14,277 nt of DNA from Deltaproteobacteria bacterium (GCA_016234985.1 JACRNK010000017.1:1-14277), one strand, 5' to 3'. Shown: positions 6,282 to 12,668, counted from the stretch's first letter. The notes: generated from the sequence alone by a model not told the origin. Numbers and translations are program-made.

Positions 6282-8308
6282 GACTCCACACTCCTTGTGT
6301 ATTCTTTGATGGTCTCCAACAGCTTAACCTTCTTTATAGGTTTTGTCAGATGGGCATTACACCCGGCATCAAGGCTCTTCTTTTCCTCTTCTTTAAGGGC
6401 ATGGGCAGTGAGGGCGATGATAGGGGCTGCTTCCACCCCCTTCTCAACTTCCCTTTTTCTAATCTCTCTTGCGGCAGTATAACCATCCATCACAGGCATC
6501 TGCATATCCATAAACACAATGTCATACTTACCTGACATGAATTTCTCGACCGCTATCTGACCGTTTTCAGCTATGTCTATTTTATAAGGGGTCTTCTTCA
6601 GATATGACTGGATAAGCAATCGGTTATCTACATTATCCTCTGCAAGGAGGATACACAGAGGACGGAGTTCTTCAGCAGGGACAGGTGTTACTACATCTCT
6701 CTTAACATCAGCCTTTGCATCTCCAAGAGCCGATGTTATGGCATCCCACAGGTCTGACCTTTTAACTGGTTTAACCAGGTATCTTGACAGTCCAACCTCT
6801 CTTATCTTTGAGACATGACCTTCCCTGTTATCAGAGGTAAGCATCATTACGGTCATACCGGCGAGATCCAGATCACTTTTGATTTGCTCAGCCACAGTAA
6901 ACCCATCCATCCCTGGCATCCTGCAGTCAAGTAAGACCAATTTAAAGGGACTGCCCGCTTCCTTCGCCTGTTTAAGTTCAAAAAACGCAGACTCTCCCCC
7001 ATCAGCCTCTGTTACAATAGCGCCCCAACCTGAAAGTATCTCACTCAGTATAAACCTGTTCGTTGCATTATCATCCACCACAAGTGTCTTTAAACCCTTT
7101 ATATCAGTTACAATAGGTTGAGTTTCTCTTCTTGGTTCGGATTGAACCGGCGCTTTTATGATAAATGAGAATGTGCTCCCCTCGCCTAACTTGCTTTCAA
7201 TCCAGATGCGTCCTTCCATCAGTTCTACCAACTTCTTAGATATGCTTAACCCAAGCCCGGTTCCACCATATTTGCGTGTAGTGGAGGAGTCAACCTGGGT
7301 AAATTTTTCAAAGATGGAATCCACTTTTTCAGGGGGTATGCCAATACCGGTATCCCTGACAGAAAAGACGAGTTCGGAGTTCGGAGTTCGGAGTTCGGAG
7401 TAATCATTTTTGTCTTTTAAACTCCCATCTCCCAACTCTGAACTCCGAACTGTTACCACCACCTCACCCTTTTCTGTAAACTTCAGGGCATTCCCGATTA
7501 AATTTATTATAATCTGCCTGAGTCTCAAAGGGTCGCCCTTTAAATCAACAGGGGCATCAGGGGCAATATGACACGCCAGTTCAAGCCCCTTCTCATGTGC
7601 CCGGACTGCCATTACCTCACACACCTTCTCCAGAAGTTCACTCAGGTTAAAATCAATTGATTCAAGTGTAAGATGACCTGCCTCAACCTTTGAGATATCA
7701 AGGATATCATTGATGATTCCGAGGAGGTTTTCACCTGCTGACCTGAATACCTGGACATACTGTCTCTGCTCGGATGTCAGCTCGGTCTCCCACAATAAAT
7801 CTGCCATGCCTATTATGGCATTCATAGGAGTTCTTATCTCATGGCTCATGCTCGCAAGAAATTCGCTCTTTGCCATGGTAGCGGACTCTGCCACCTCTTT
7901 TGCCTTGTGCAGTTCCTCCTTTGCCTTCTTTTCTGCGGTTATATCTCTAATAAGAATTACAGAGCCCAGACATTCATCCTTTGATGAAACGAGGTCTCCA
8001 TAAACCGCGGCTGCAGTAGCCATTCCAAATCTATTACCCGGAAGCTCAATCTCCTTATGAAAAACCTCTCCGATGTATTTCCGATGTTTTATCGCCTTTT
8101 CCACCAAATCCGCTAATTCACCGGAAAATACATCTTTACAGTTCTTGCCAACTATATCATTTTCCATAAGACCAAGCATAGCTGATGATGTAAGATTGAC
8201 ATTAGTAATCTTGCCATTTGTATCGGTTACAAGCAGACCGTCTGTCATATTGTTTATGACCGCAATCAAGTATGCTATGGTATCCTTAATCTCGTTAAAA
8301 CTATACAT
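6278..8308 (-). CDS. cytosolic PAS hybrid histidine kinase with two receiver domains
   Basis: A 676-residue kinase of the BarA/hybrid type. Order: PAS domain about 12-125; short coiled coil to 150; HisKA with phospho-acceptor H156 in SHEIRTPMN; HATPase with N-box N273, DTGIGIPP (D319) and the GGTGLGL loop (348-354); first receiver about 407-525 (D412/D413, D461, T491, K513); second receiver about 551-670 (E557/D558, D601, T634, K656). No membrane segment or signal peptide is seen, so it should sense inside the cell, through PAS or a partner. Both receivers keep the residues needed for phosphorylation. The start lies 12 bases after the V4R gene's stop, behind GAGG. Residues about 288-313 of the ATP-binding domain come from a tandem-repeat insertion just before the D-box strand; it may disturb the fold or be tolerated as a loop. 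Confidence 0.95.
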   Translation of the reverse strand: MYSFNEIKDTIAYLIAVINNMTDGLLVTDTNGKITNVNLTSSAMLGLMENDIVGKNCKDVFSGELADLVEKAIKHRKYIGEVFHKEIELPGNRFGMATAAAVYGDLVSSKDECLGSVILIRDITAEKKAKEELHKAKEVAESATMAKSEFLASMSHEIRTPMNAIIGMADLLWETELTSEQRQYVQVFRSAGENLLGIINDILDISKVEAGHLTLESIDFNLSELLEKVCEVMAVRAHEKGLELACHIAPDAPVDLKGDPLRLRQIIINLIGNALKFTEKGEVVVTVRSSELGDGSLKDKNDYSELRTPNSELVFSVRDTGIGIPPEKVDSIFEKFTQVDSSTTRKYGGTGLGLSISKKLVELMEGRIWIESKLGEGSTFSFIIKAPVQSEPRRETQPIVTDIKGLKTLVVDDNATNRFILSEILSGWGAIVTEADGGESAFFELKQAKEAGSPFKLVLLDCRMPGMDGFTVAEQIKSDLDLAGMTVMMLTSDNREGHVSKIREVGLSRYLVKPVKRSDLWDAITSALGDAKADVKRDVVTPVPAEELRPLCILLAEDNVDNRLLIQSYLKKTPYKIDIAENGQIAVEKFMSGKYDIVFMDMQMPVMDGYTAAREIRKREVEKGVEAAPIIALTAHALKEEEKKSLDAGCNAHLTKPIKKVKLLETIKEYTRSVES
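7371..7451. repeat. heptamer tandem repeat with inverted partner inside the kinase gene
   Basis: The 7-base unit AGTTCGG is repeated four times plus AG at 7371-7400. The reverse complement of nearly the same unit returns at 7434-7451, so the two arms can pair as a hairpin over about 18 bases. In the gene's frame the segment encodes residues about 288-313 of the kinase, including SELRTPNSEL, inserted between two strands of the HATPase fold. Gain or loss of one 7-base unit would shift the reading frame. Confidence 0.8.
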
Positions 8309-8320
8309 TCTAATCCTCTT

Positions 8321-9580
8321 CTATTTATCTTGATTTCGGGTCGCCACCACCTCTGAATAATCATCCCCCATTGCAAGGCATTTGGTTTGCTTTCCCTTGA
8401 AGCAGTCCTGTGTCTTGAACAACTGGTAGTAATAATCCTTATCCAGCGCAGGGTTCTTTGTTATATCGCCGTGATACAGGAGATTCATTAAACCTGCGCA
8501 ACCGCCTGTAAATAGATAACTGATGGGGTGGTCTGCCTTGCCAAACCATCTCAGGTGACCCAGGGATTCATAATCCTGATACGCCCTCAGGACAAGCCTT
8601 TCATTGGGGACGAGTTCTTCAACCCTCCAGATACCCCATCCCAAGGCATTCACCACAGCAACAATCCCGTGCATCCAATCCTCTTTATTTTTAATCATCG
8701 GCATAATCAGCGCCTTCCATTCCTCTGACTTCATAATCCCGCCGAGGGTATTAAATGCGCAGATATGCCCTGACTCTATTAAGAGTTCAGTTGCTAAATC
8801 AACCGTACCGGCTGCCTTCCTGAGTTCATGCTCAAATCTGAAGGAGATCTTATTATAATAATCTGCATACATCCGTGTCAGATAGACCCCAAAGGCGGGT
8901 ATCAATCCCCGCTCATCCCCGACAATCTCCATTCCTGAGACTGCCTTTACAATTGCATCCTCATCCACTGTGGTATCAAATCTTCTCTTAGGGATTTCTA
9001 CAAAATAGGGCAGGTCTTTCGGGGTCAATCTTTCTATCCATACAAAGTGCGGCTCAGGGTCTATCTCAAATACACAGATGTCATCACCCAGGGAGATTGA
9101 TTTCGTCTGTCTGATACTGAAACCCTCTTCAAAGACATAACCGGGTATAGACCCCTTTATCGCCAGAAGCACACCTGCAATAAATCCCCTGTCAAAAAAT
9201 TCACCAGGTCTTGTCCTCTTTGCCAGGTTTAATCTTATTGCCAGGCCAAAATGGGAAGACCTTCCGATAACCCTTCCACCTTTTTCATCCACTTCAGAAA
9301 AATCAAGGATTCCAAAACCGGCAAACTTGAACATATTAGAGGCAAACTCAAGTTTTTCCATTAGTGTCAGGTCAGGGTTTTGCCTGAAATATTCGGAGAA
9401 CTGTAGATAGACTGTCTCTGCGGCAGATTGGAGAAGTATCTTATCGGAATCAATGTAGGCAGGGTCTTCTATGGTCTGCTGGAGGTAGCGATTGAAGTGG
9501 TTGCAGTGAAAAAGCATTGATTGTCCGTAAATGTTTACAACACCCTTTTTTGGGTTAAAGTCTATTTTTATATCTTGCAT
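8321..9580 (-). CDS. protein with two V4R-like domains, candidate ligand sensor
   Basis: The 419-residue product shows two regions like the V4R (4-vinyl reductase) fold. The first, about 50-175, has GEFFDRGFIAGVL followed by ISLGDDICVFEI. The second, about 255-415, has YLFTGGCAGLMNLLY followed by KCLAMGDDYSEVV. Both follow the family pattern of a helical G-x-x-x-G segment and then a C-terminal strand with G-D-D/C-x-F-E. V4R domains are known as small-molecule (often aromatic or hydrocarbon) binding modules in regulators such as the XylR/DmpR N-terminus, and in BchJ. Cysteines at about 26, 169, 274, 361, 393 and 401 are notable; C393-x7-C401 might bind metal (speculation). No membrane segment or DNA-binding domain is seen. 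I chose ATG 9580 because AAGGAGG stands 7 bases upstream; a longer frame to 9655 overlaps the previous gene. It stands directly before the kinase, so it may feed it a signal. Confidence 0.8.
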   Translation of the reverse strand: MQDIKIDFNPKKGVVNIYGQSMLFHCNHFNRYLQQTIEDPAYIDSDKILLQSAAETVYLQFSEYFRQNPDLTLMEKLEFASNMFKFAGFGILDFSEVDEKGGRVIGRSSHFGLAIRLNLAKRTRPGEFFDRGFIAGVLLAIKGSIPGYVFEEGFSIRQTKSISLGDDICVFEIDPEPHFVWIERLTPKDLPYFVEIPKRRFDTTVDEDAIVKAVSGMEIVGDERGLIPAFGVYLTRMYADYYNKISFRFEHELRKAAGTVDLATELLIESGHICAFNTLGGIMKSEEWKALIMPMIKNKEDWMHGIVAVVNALGWGIWRVEELVPNERLVLRAYQDYESLGHLRWFGKADHPISYLFTGGCAGLMNLLYHGDITKNPALDKDYYYQLFKTQDCFKGKQTKCLAMGDDYSEVVATRNQDK

Positions 9581-9599
9581 TTTTATATCCTCCTTGTTT

Positions 9600-9806
9600 T
9601 TAGATAGTGAATCTCTTGCCAAAGATCTCTTCAACAGCCACCAGCGCCGTATCAAACTGCGCAGGTGTAACCTCCGTGTCCTCCTTAATTTGTAACCATA
9701 AGAAACCTGTTTTTAGCTGTAGTCGTCCAAAAACCTGCCAGGGTAATTCTCCCTTTGGCATCTCTTTTAATACTGCTTCCTTTAACTGAAATATCTGTGT
9801 CGGCAT
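9600..9806 (-). CDS. 68-aa protein of unknown family
   Basis: I do not recognise this protein. It starts MPTQIFQLKEAVLKEM, has a central hydrophobic/aromatic segment (LPWQVFGRLQLKTGFLWLQ, about 21-39) and ends EEIFGKRFTI. There is no signal peptide, cysteine or membrane helix. The coding case is strong: the ATG follows AAGGAGGTGAT, a near-perfect match to the 16S rRNA tail, and that site is built into the end of the preceding gene (its last codons AGG AGG TGA). It begins 6 bases after that gene's stop and is followed 19 bases later by the V4R gene. Translational coupling with both neighbours is likely. It may be a small partner of the V4R protein or kinase, by context only. Confidence 0.8.
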   Translation of the reverse strand: MPTQIFQLKEAVLKEMPKGELPWQVFGRLQLKTGFLWLQIKEDTEVTPAQFDTALVAVEEIFGKRFTI

Positions 9807-9812
9807 AAATTA

Positions 9813-10163
9813 TCACCTCCTTAAATAGTTATTTAATTGTATTTCAAATCCATCTTTTATATTGGTAACGGCAGTATGTTTTATTGTCAACTTCAACTCC
9901 TTTGAGCCTATATTGCCTATCAGCAGAAAATTCTCTGTCTCTAATTTGATAAAGGAAAATCCCTTGCCAAGGGGATATTTCAGTCTGCCGAGGCATCTGA
10001 TAAAATCCTCAAAGTCCTCTGCAACTGGATGAGGGAGATAATACACCCAGACCTCCTCCTCCATACAGTTATACAGCAGGTCTGCCTTGAACAGAGACTC
10101 CTCTCCAGCCGCCTTGTCATTTTTATGCCTCCTTAGCATTGCAATATGCCCCAAAGCAAACAT
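9813..10163 (-). CDS. 116-aa protein of unknown family, start uncertain
   Basis: I do not recognise this protein. The C-terminal half looks like a genuine folded domain: a polar start, then YYLPHPVAEDFEDFIRCLG, then alternating hydrophobic strands (GFSFIKLETENFLLIGNIG, ELKLTIKHTAV). The first 35 residues are less convincing. The ATG at 10163 has no Shine-Dalgarno site and directly follows a GATA tetranucleotide run. In-frame alternatives are ATG 10139 (MLRRHKND) and ATG 10061 (MEEEVW). A perfect AAGGAGG lies 7 bases before ATG 10120, but that ATG is in another frame (46 codons, Arg/Cys-rich, probably non-coding). Either the ribosome uses a weak start or a one-base indel has displaced the gene from its natural start. 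The stop codon forms part of the next gene's ribosome site. First full gene of the signalling operon. Confidence 0.7.
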   Translation of the reverse strand: MFALGHIAMLRRHKNDKAAGEESLFKADLLYNCMEEEVWVYYLPHPVAEDFEDFIRCLGRLKYPLGKGFSFIKLETENFLLIGNIGSKELKLTIKHTAVTNIKDGFEIQLNNYLRR

Positions 10164-10194
10164 CTATCTATCTATCATCTGTCCAGAAAATACA

Positions 10195-10338
10195 TCATTC
10201 AAACAAAAAAAGCCTTCCCCGGCAATGTGCGGAAAAGGCCTTTGAAAAATCTTTAAGATTTTTAAGAAAGAGATTATTTGTTGAGTTGAGTTGAGTTGAG
10301 TTGAGTTGAGTTGAGTTGAGTTGCAGGATTTGTGCCAT
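10195..10338 (-). CDS. 47-aa leader ORF carrying the pentanucleotide repeat
   Basis: ATG 10338 follows AAGGGAG at 7-base spacing. The ORF reads MAQILQ and then three turns of LNST(Q), because (CTCAA)8 translates as a five-residue period. It goes on through NNLFLKNLKDFSKAFS to a TGA at 10195. With eight repeat units the frame runs across the whole terminator hairpin (10205-10239) and stops beyond it. With seven units it would end at a TAA directly after the repeats, before the hairpin. With nine it would run through in the third frame to a TAG in the GATA run. This is the layout of an attenuator leader whose state depends on repeat number. The product resembles nothing I know; translation itself may be the function. 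It could also be a chance ORF. Confidence 0.45.
   Translation of the reverse strand: MAQILQLNSTQLNSTQLNSTNNLFLKNLKDFSKAFSAHCRGRLFLFE
10205..10239 (-). terminator. intrinsic terminator inside the operon leader (candidate attenuator)
   Basis: On the minus strand GCCTTTTCCG (10239-10230) pairs with CGGGGAAGGC (10221-10212) around an 8-base loop, 10 base pairs counting two G-U pairs, followed by seven T residues (10211-10205). It faces into the signalling operon. The only other upstream minus-strand gene, the aminotransferase, already has its own terminator at 11318-11351. So this one can only stop transcripts started in the leader. A second perfect inverted repeat, AAAAATCTT/AAGATTTTT (10245-10263), lies just before it and could be a competing structure. 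Confidence 0.75.
10281..10323. repeat. (TTGAG)8 pentanucleotide microsatellite
   Basis: Eight perfect copies of TTGAG (CTCAA on the minus strand) at 10281-10320, followed by a partial TTG. Perfect short tandem repeats of this length are classic sites of slipped-strand copy-number change, and a 5-base unit shifts frame with each gain or loss. It lies inside the leader ORF of the minus-strand operon. A shorter tetranucleotide run, CTAT three times, lies at 10163-10175 directly upstream of the first full gene. Confidence 0.95.
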
Positions 10339-10386
10339 GTTATAACTCCCTTGCGAACTATTCTCTTAACCGTATACTGCCTTACT

Positions 10387-10415
10387 TTTAATCATAACAT
10401 TCACCCTTTTGTCAA
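10387..10415 (-). promoter_or_regulatory. candidate promoter of the signalling operon
   Basis: On the minus strand a perfect TTGACA (10415-10410) stands 17 bases from ATTAAA (10392-10387), a weak -10 box. A TATGAT closer in has too short a spacer. Transcription would start near 10380 and give a leader of about 215 bases before the first full gene. That leader contains the small ORF, the pentanucleotide array and the terminator. Confidence 0.4.
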
Positions 10416-10472
10416 TGGGTTTGTTTTTTTTGGGGTTGTTTTACAAAATCTCCCTTATCCTTTTAAACTGTG

Positions 10473-10478
10473 TTATAC
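10473..10478 (+). promoter_or_regulatory. -10 box for the toxin-antitoxin pair
   Basis: TATACT lies 12 bases before the ATG of the nucleotidyltransferase gene, with no convincing -35 box at 16-18 bases. Transcription would begin about 5 bases before the ATG, which fits the absence of a Shine-Dalgarno site: the mRNA would be leaderless or nearly so. Consensus match by eye only. Confidence 0.4.
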
Positions 10479-10490
10479 TTTTTCCAACTT

Positions 10491-10916
10491 ATGATCAAAT
10501 TTGAAAAAATCCACGCCGACATACTGTCAAATATCCCAACGGCAAAGGATGTGCTTCTGCAGGATGCAAATGTGGTCTTTGCCTATCTGTTTGGAGGGTT
10601 GGCCAGGGGAAAGGCCATGCCGCTTTCCGATGTGGATATCGCTGTCTATCTTAACAGCATGGAAGACCTTCCGCAATACAAGCTTGATTTGTTTGACAGG
10701 CTTACGGATGCCCTTGGAACCTGCGAGGTTGACCTTGTGATCCTCAACAAGGCGCCAATCAGTCTCGTTGGAAGGATTTTGGCGAACAAGCAGGTTCTTG
10801 CGGACAAAGAACCTTACCGGCGCCATATATATGAATCTCTTTCCTTGCGGGAGTTTTTTGACTTCAGGGTAAAAGAAGACAATCTGTTTTCTTCGAGGTA
10901 CAACCTTGGTAGATAA
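10491..10916 (+). CDS. mntA: MNT-type nucleotidyltransferase antitoxin (MntA-like)
   Basis: A 141-residue minimal nucleotidyltransferase. Its active site reads FGGLARGKAMPLSDVDIAVYL (residues about 34-54), with D47 and D49 as metal-binding pair and D81 in CEVDLVIL as third carboxylate. In the studied MntA-HepT pairs this protein neutralises the HEPN toxin by adding AMP units to a tyrosine in the toxin's active site. The family motif is GSX10DXD; here the serine is replaced by glycine (G35-G36) while the 10-residue spacing to DVD is kept. Activity may be altered or merely variant. I use ATG 10491, behind a -10 box with no Shine-Dalgarno site; a GTG at 10470 would overlap that promoter. The toxin gene starts inside its last codons, so the two are co-translated. 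Confidence 0.88.
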   Translation: MIKFEKIHADILSNIPTAKDVLLQDANVVFAYLFGGLARGKAMPLSDVDIAVYLNSMEDLPQYKLDLFDRLTDALGTCEVDLVILNKAPISLVGRILANKQVLADKEPYRRHIYESLSLREFFDFRVKEDNLFSSRYNLGR

Positions 10917-11319
10917 AAACATGGTATTAAGAAAGCTGTCTGCGATAGATGACTACCTTCAACAGATACGGGAGTTTTCCGGGATAGCCATTGATGAATA
11001 CAAGTCAGACTGGAAAAGTCAGCGTATTGTGGAAAGGACGCTCCAGATAATGATCGAGACTTGCGCGGATATAGCCAATCACCTTATTTCCGACAGGAAC
11101 ATGAGAATTCCGGCAAGCTATTCAGACACCTTCAAGGTCTTGTTTGAGAATAAAGCCATTGATAAAGACCTGTTTGCCGTTATGGAAAAGATGGCCAAGT
11201 TTCGCAATATCGTGGTCCATCAATACGAAGAGGTTGATGCGGAGATTGTGATTATAATTTTAAGAAAACATCTCGACGACTTTATCAGGTTCAAAGAGGC
11301 CATTTTAAGCTCTCTATAA
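10906..11319 (+). CDS. hepT: HEPN-domain RNase toxin (HepT-like, DUF86)
   Basis: A 137-residue all-helical HEPN protein. The catalytic RX4HXY motif is intact as RNIVVHQY, with R100, H105 and Y107. In this family the motif cuts RNA, and the tyrosine is the residue that MntA adenylylates to silence the toxin. The stretch DWKSQRIVERTLQIMIETC is typical of the group as I remember it. I prefer the TTG start at 10906, giving MVDKNMVLRKL, because family N-termini commonly read (M)-x-D-K-x-x-V-L-R-K-L and GAGG lies 7 bases upstream. This overlaps the antitoxin stop by 11 bases. ATG 10921 is the alternative. The stop codon touches the T-tail of the convergent aminotransferase terminator. Such pairs often travel in accessory DNA, in line with the island reading of this interval. 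Confidence 0.9.
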   Translation: MVDKNMVLRKLSAIDDYLQQIREFSGIAIDEYKSDWKSQRIVERTLQIMIETCADIANHLISDRNMRIPASYSDTFKVLFENKAIDKDLFAVMEKMAKFRNIVVHQYEEVDAEIVIIILRKHLDDFIRFKEAILSSL

Positions 11320-11351
11320 AAAATGCCGTCAGAAGTTTCCTTCTGACGGCA
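11318..11351 (-). terminator. intrinsic terminator of the aminotransferase gene
   Basis: A perfect 12-base-pair hairpin, TGCCGTCAGAAG (11324-11335) and CTTCTGACGGCA (11340-11351) with loop TTTC, is followed on the minus strand by six T residues (11323-11318). It lies 36 bases after the aminotransferase stop. The T-tail overlaps the hepT stop codon. It may slow plus-strand transcripts as well but lacks a T run on that side. It shows that the aminotransferase is now transcribed separately from anything to its left. Confidence 0.9.
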
Positions 11352-11387
11352 GAAAATAGAACATCTGTTACTTGCCCCTGTCTTTTT

Positions 11388-12536
11388 TTATTTATAGCCC
11401 TCCATCAATATTTCCTGCGCTGCTGCAACACCCTTGCCGAACTCAACTTTGTGGCCGAATTTTCTCAAGGCCATCTCAATGGACGATATGGCGACGATAA
11501 TGTCAAAGGTATCCACATATCCGAGATGCGCTATCCTGATAATTTTTCCTTTGAGATGATCCTGTCCGCCTGCCATTGTAATGCCCATGTCGTCGCGGAG
11601 ATATTTCACGAATTTCCCACCGTCAACGCCTTCCGGGACAAACGCGCCGGTTGTGGCGTCGCTGGGGCTGTCAGGCGCAAGGAGTTTAAGACCCATTGCC
11701 TTTACAGCCGCCCTTGTTGCCCTGGCAAGCCTGTTGTGTCTTGCAAAAACATTTTCAAGACCTTCTTCCTTCATCATCTTGAGGGCATCCCGCAAACCTA
11801 TGACGAGAGACGCTGCCGGCGTATATGCAGTGGTGTTATCCTTTAAATTTTTCCGCTCTTTCTTAAAGTCAAAATAAAATCTCTGGCACTTTGCCGTTTC
11901 CATAAACTTCCATGCCTTGTCGCTTAAAGCGGCAAATGCCAAACCAGGCGGCAGCATAAACGCCTTCTGCGAGCCGGATACCAGAACATCAATGCCCCAC
12001 TCATCCATCGGCGTCGGGAAAACCCCAACAGAAGTTATGCCATCCACTATTAGCAGACAATCCTGACGGTTCTTGGTAAACGCCGCAATCTCTTTTACAG
12101 GATGCGCAACAGTGGTGGATGTCTCGCTCGCTTGCATCAAAACGGCTTTTATCTTTGGATTTGCATCTAATGCCTTTTTGATTTCTTTTGGATCAACCGC
12201 CTTGCCCCATTCCACATTCAACCAATGCGCCTTCAAACCGTAAGCCTCTGAAATCTTCCCCCACCGCTCGCCGAACTTTCCGCCGTTTACCACAAGGACC
12301 TCATCGTCCGGAGAAAAAAGATTTACGATGGATCCTTCCATAGCCCCTGTGCCTGAAGCAGCAAGTATCAGCACATCCTGCTTTGTCTGAAATATATACT
12401 TTAAATCCTCTTTGGCCTCGGCAAATATAGCTGAAAACTGCGGGGTCCTGTGGTGAATCATAGGCTGCGCCATGGAAAGCAGCACATTTTCAGGCACCGG
12501 CGTAGGCCCCGGCGCAAGCAAAAATCTTTTTTTCAT
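11388..12536 (-). CDS. class V PLP-dependent aminotransferase (alanine/serine-glyoxylate type)
   Basis: A 382-residue fold-type I aminotransferase of class V. It starts MKKRFLLAPGPTPVPENVL, the usual N-terminus of alanine-glyoxylate/serine-pyruvate aminotransferases. It has SGTGAMEG (61-68) for phosphate binding, D165 in IVDGITSVG to contact the pyridine nitrogen, and the Schiff-base lysine K191 in SGSQKAFMLPPG. Length matches the family. Proteins of this family next to serA have been proposed to transaminate 3-phosphohydroxypyruvate in place of SerC; from sequence alone glyoxylate, pyruvate or phosphohydroxypyruvate remain possible. The ATG follows AGGAGG at 9-base spacing. Its last 39 bases recur, with four synonymous changes, just upstream of serA at 2495-2533. 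I infer the gene used to be, or had a close copy, directly ahead of serA. Confidence 0.93.
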   Translation of the reverse strand: MKKRFLLAPGPTPVPENVLLSMAQPMIHHRTPQFSAIFAEAKEDLKYIFQTKQDVLILAASGTGAMEGSIVNLFSPDDEVLVVNGGKFGERWGKISEAYGLKAHWLNVEWGKAVDPKEIKKALDANPKIKAVLMQASETSTTVAHPVKEIAAFTKNRQDCLLIVDGITSVGVFPTPMDEWGIDVLVSGSQKAFMLPPGLAFAALSDKAWKFMETAKCQRFYFDFKKERKNLKDNTTAYTPAASLVIGLRDALKMMKEEGLENVFARHNRLARATRAAVKAMGLKLLAPDSPSDATTGAFVPEGVDGGKFVKYLRDDMGITMAGGQDHLKGKIIRIAHLGYVDTFDIIVAISSIEMALRKFGHKVEFGKGVAAAQEILMEGYK

Positions 12537-12600
12537 GCTAAAATTCCTCCTGAATTATCAGATATATTGCTGTCTTTGACTCCTAAAAGTTAGACGGTAA

Positions 12601-12629
12601 AAATTAGCAAAGGGGATGAAATATGTCAA
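12601..12629 (-). promoter_or_regulatory. probable promoter of the aminotransferase gene
   Basis: On the minus strand a perfect TTGACA (12629-12624) stands exactly 17 bases from TAATTT (12606-12601). Transcription would start near 12594, leaving a leader of about 58 bases before the AGGAGG site and ATG. It is divergent from the ybgF-side promoter about 40 bases away. Confidence 0.5.
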
Positions 12630-12668
12630 GAAAAATGTGGGACTGGACACTGTTATTGCAAATTCTCC

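Noticed and set aside
10281..10323. Tandem TTGAG array considered as a CRISPR or iteron set
   Set aside because: Units are 5 bases and directly adjacent with no spacers, and no Cas or replication protein gene is nearby. It is a microsatellite.
10205..10415. Riboswitch aptamer in the leader of the signalling operon
   Set aside because: A leader followed by a terminator invites this, but I see no conserved core of c-di-GMP, TPP, cobalamin, SAM or other common riboswitches. The repeat ORF explains the layout better.
10527..10922. 131-codon minus-strand frame opposite the antitoxin gene
   Set aside because: Antisense shadow of the nucleotidyltransferase, whose active-site motif is plain on the plus strand.
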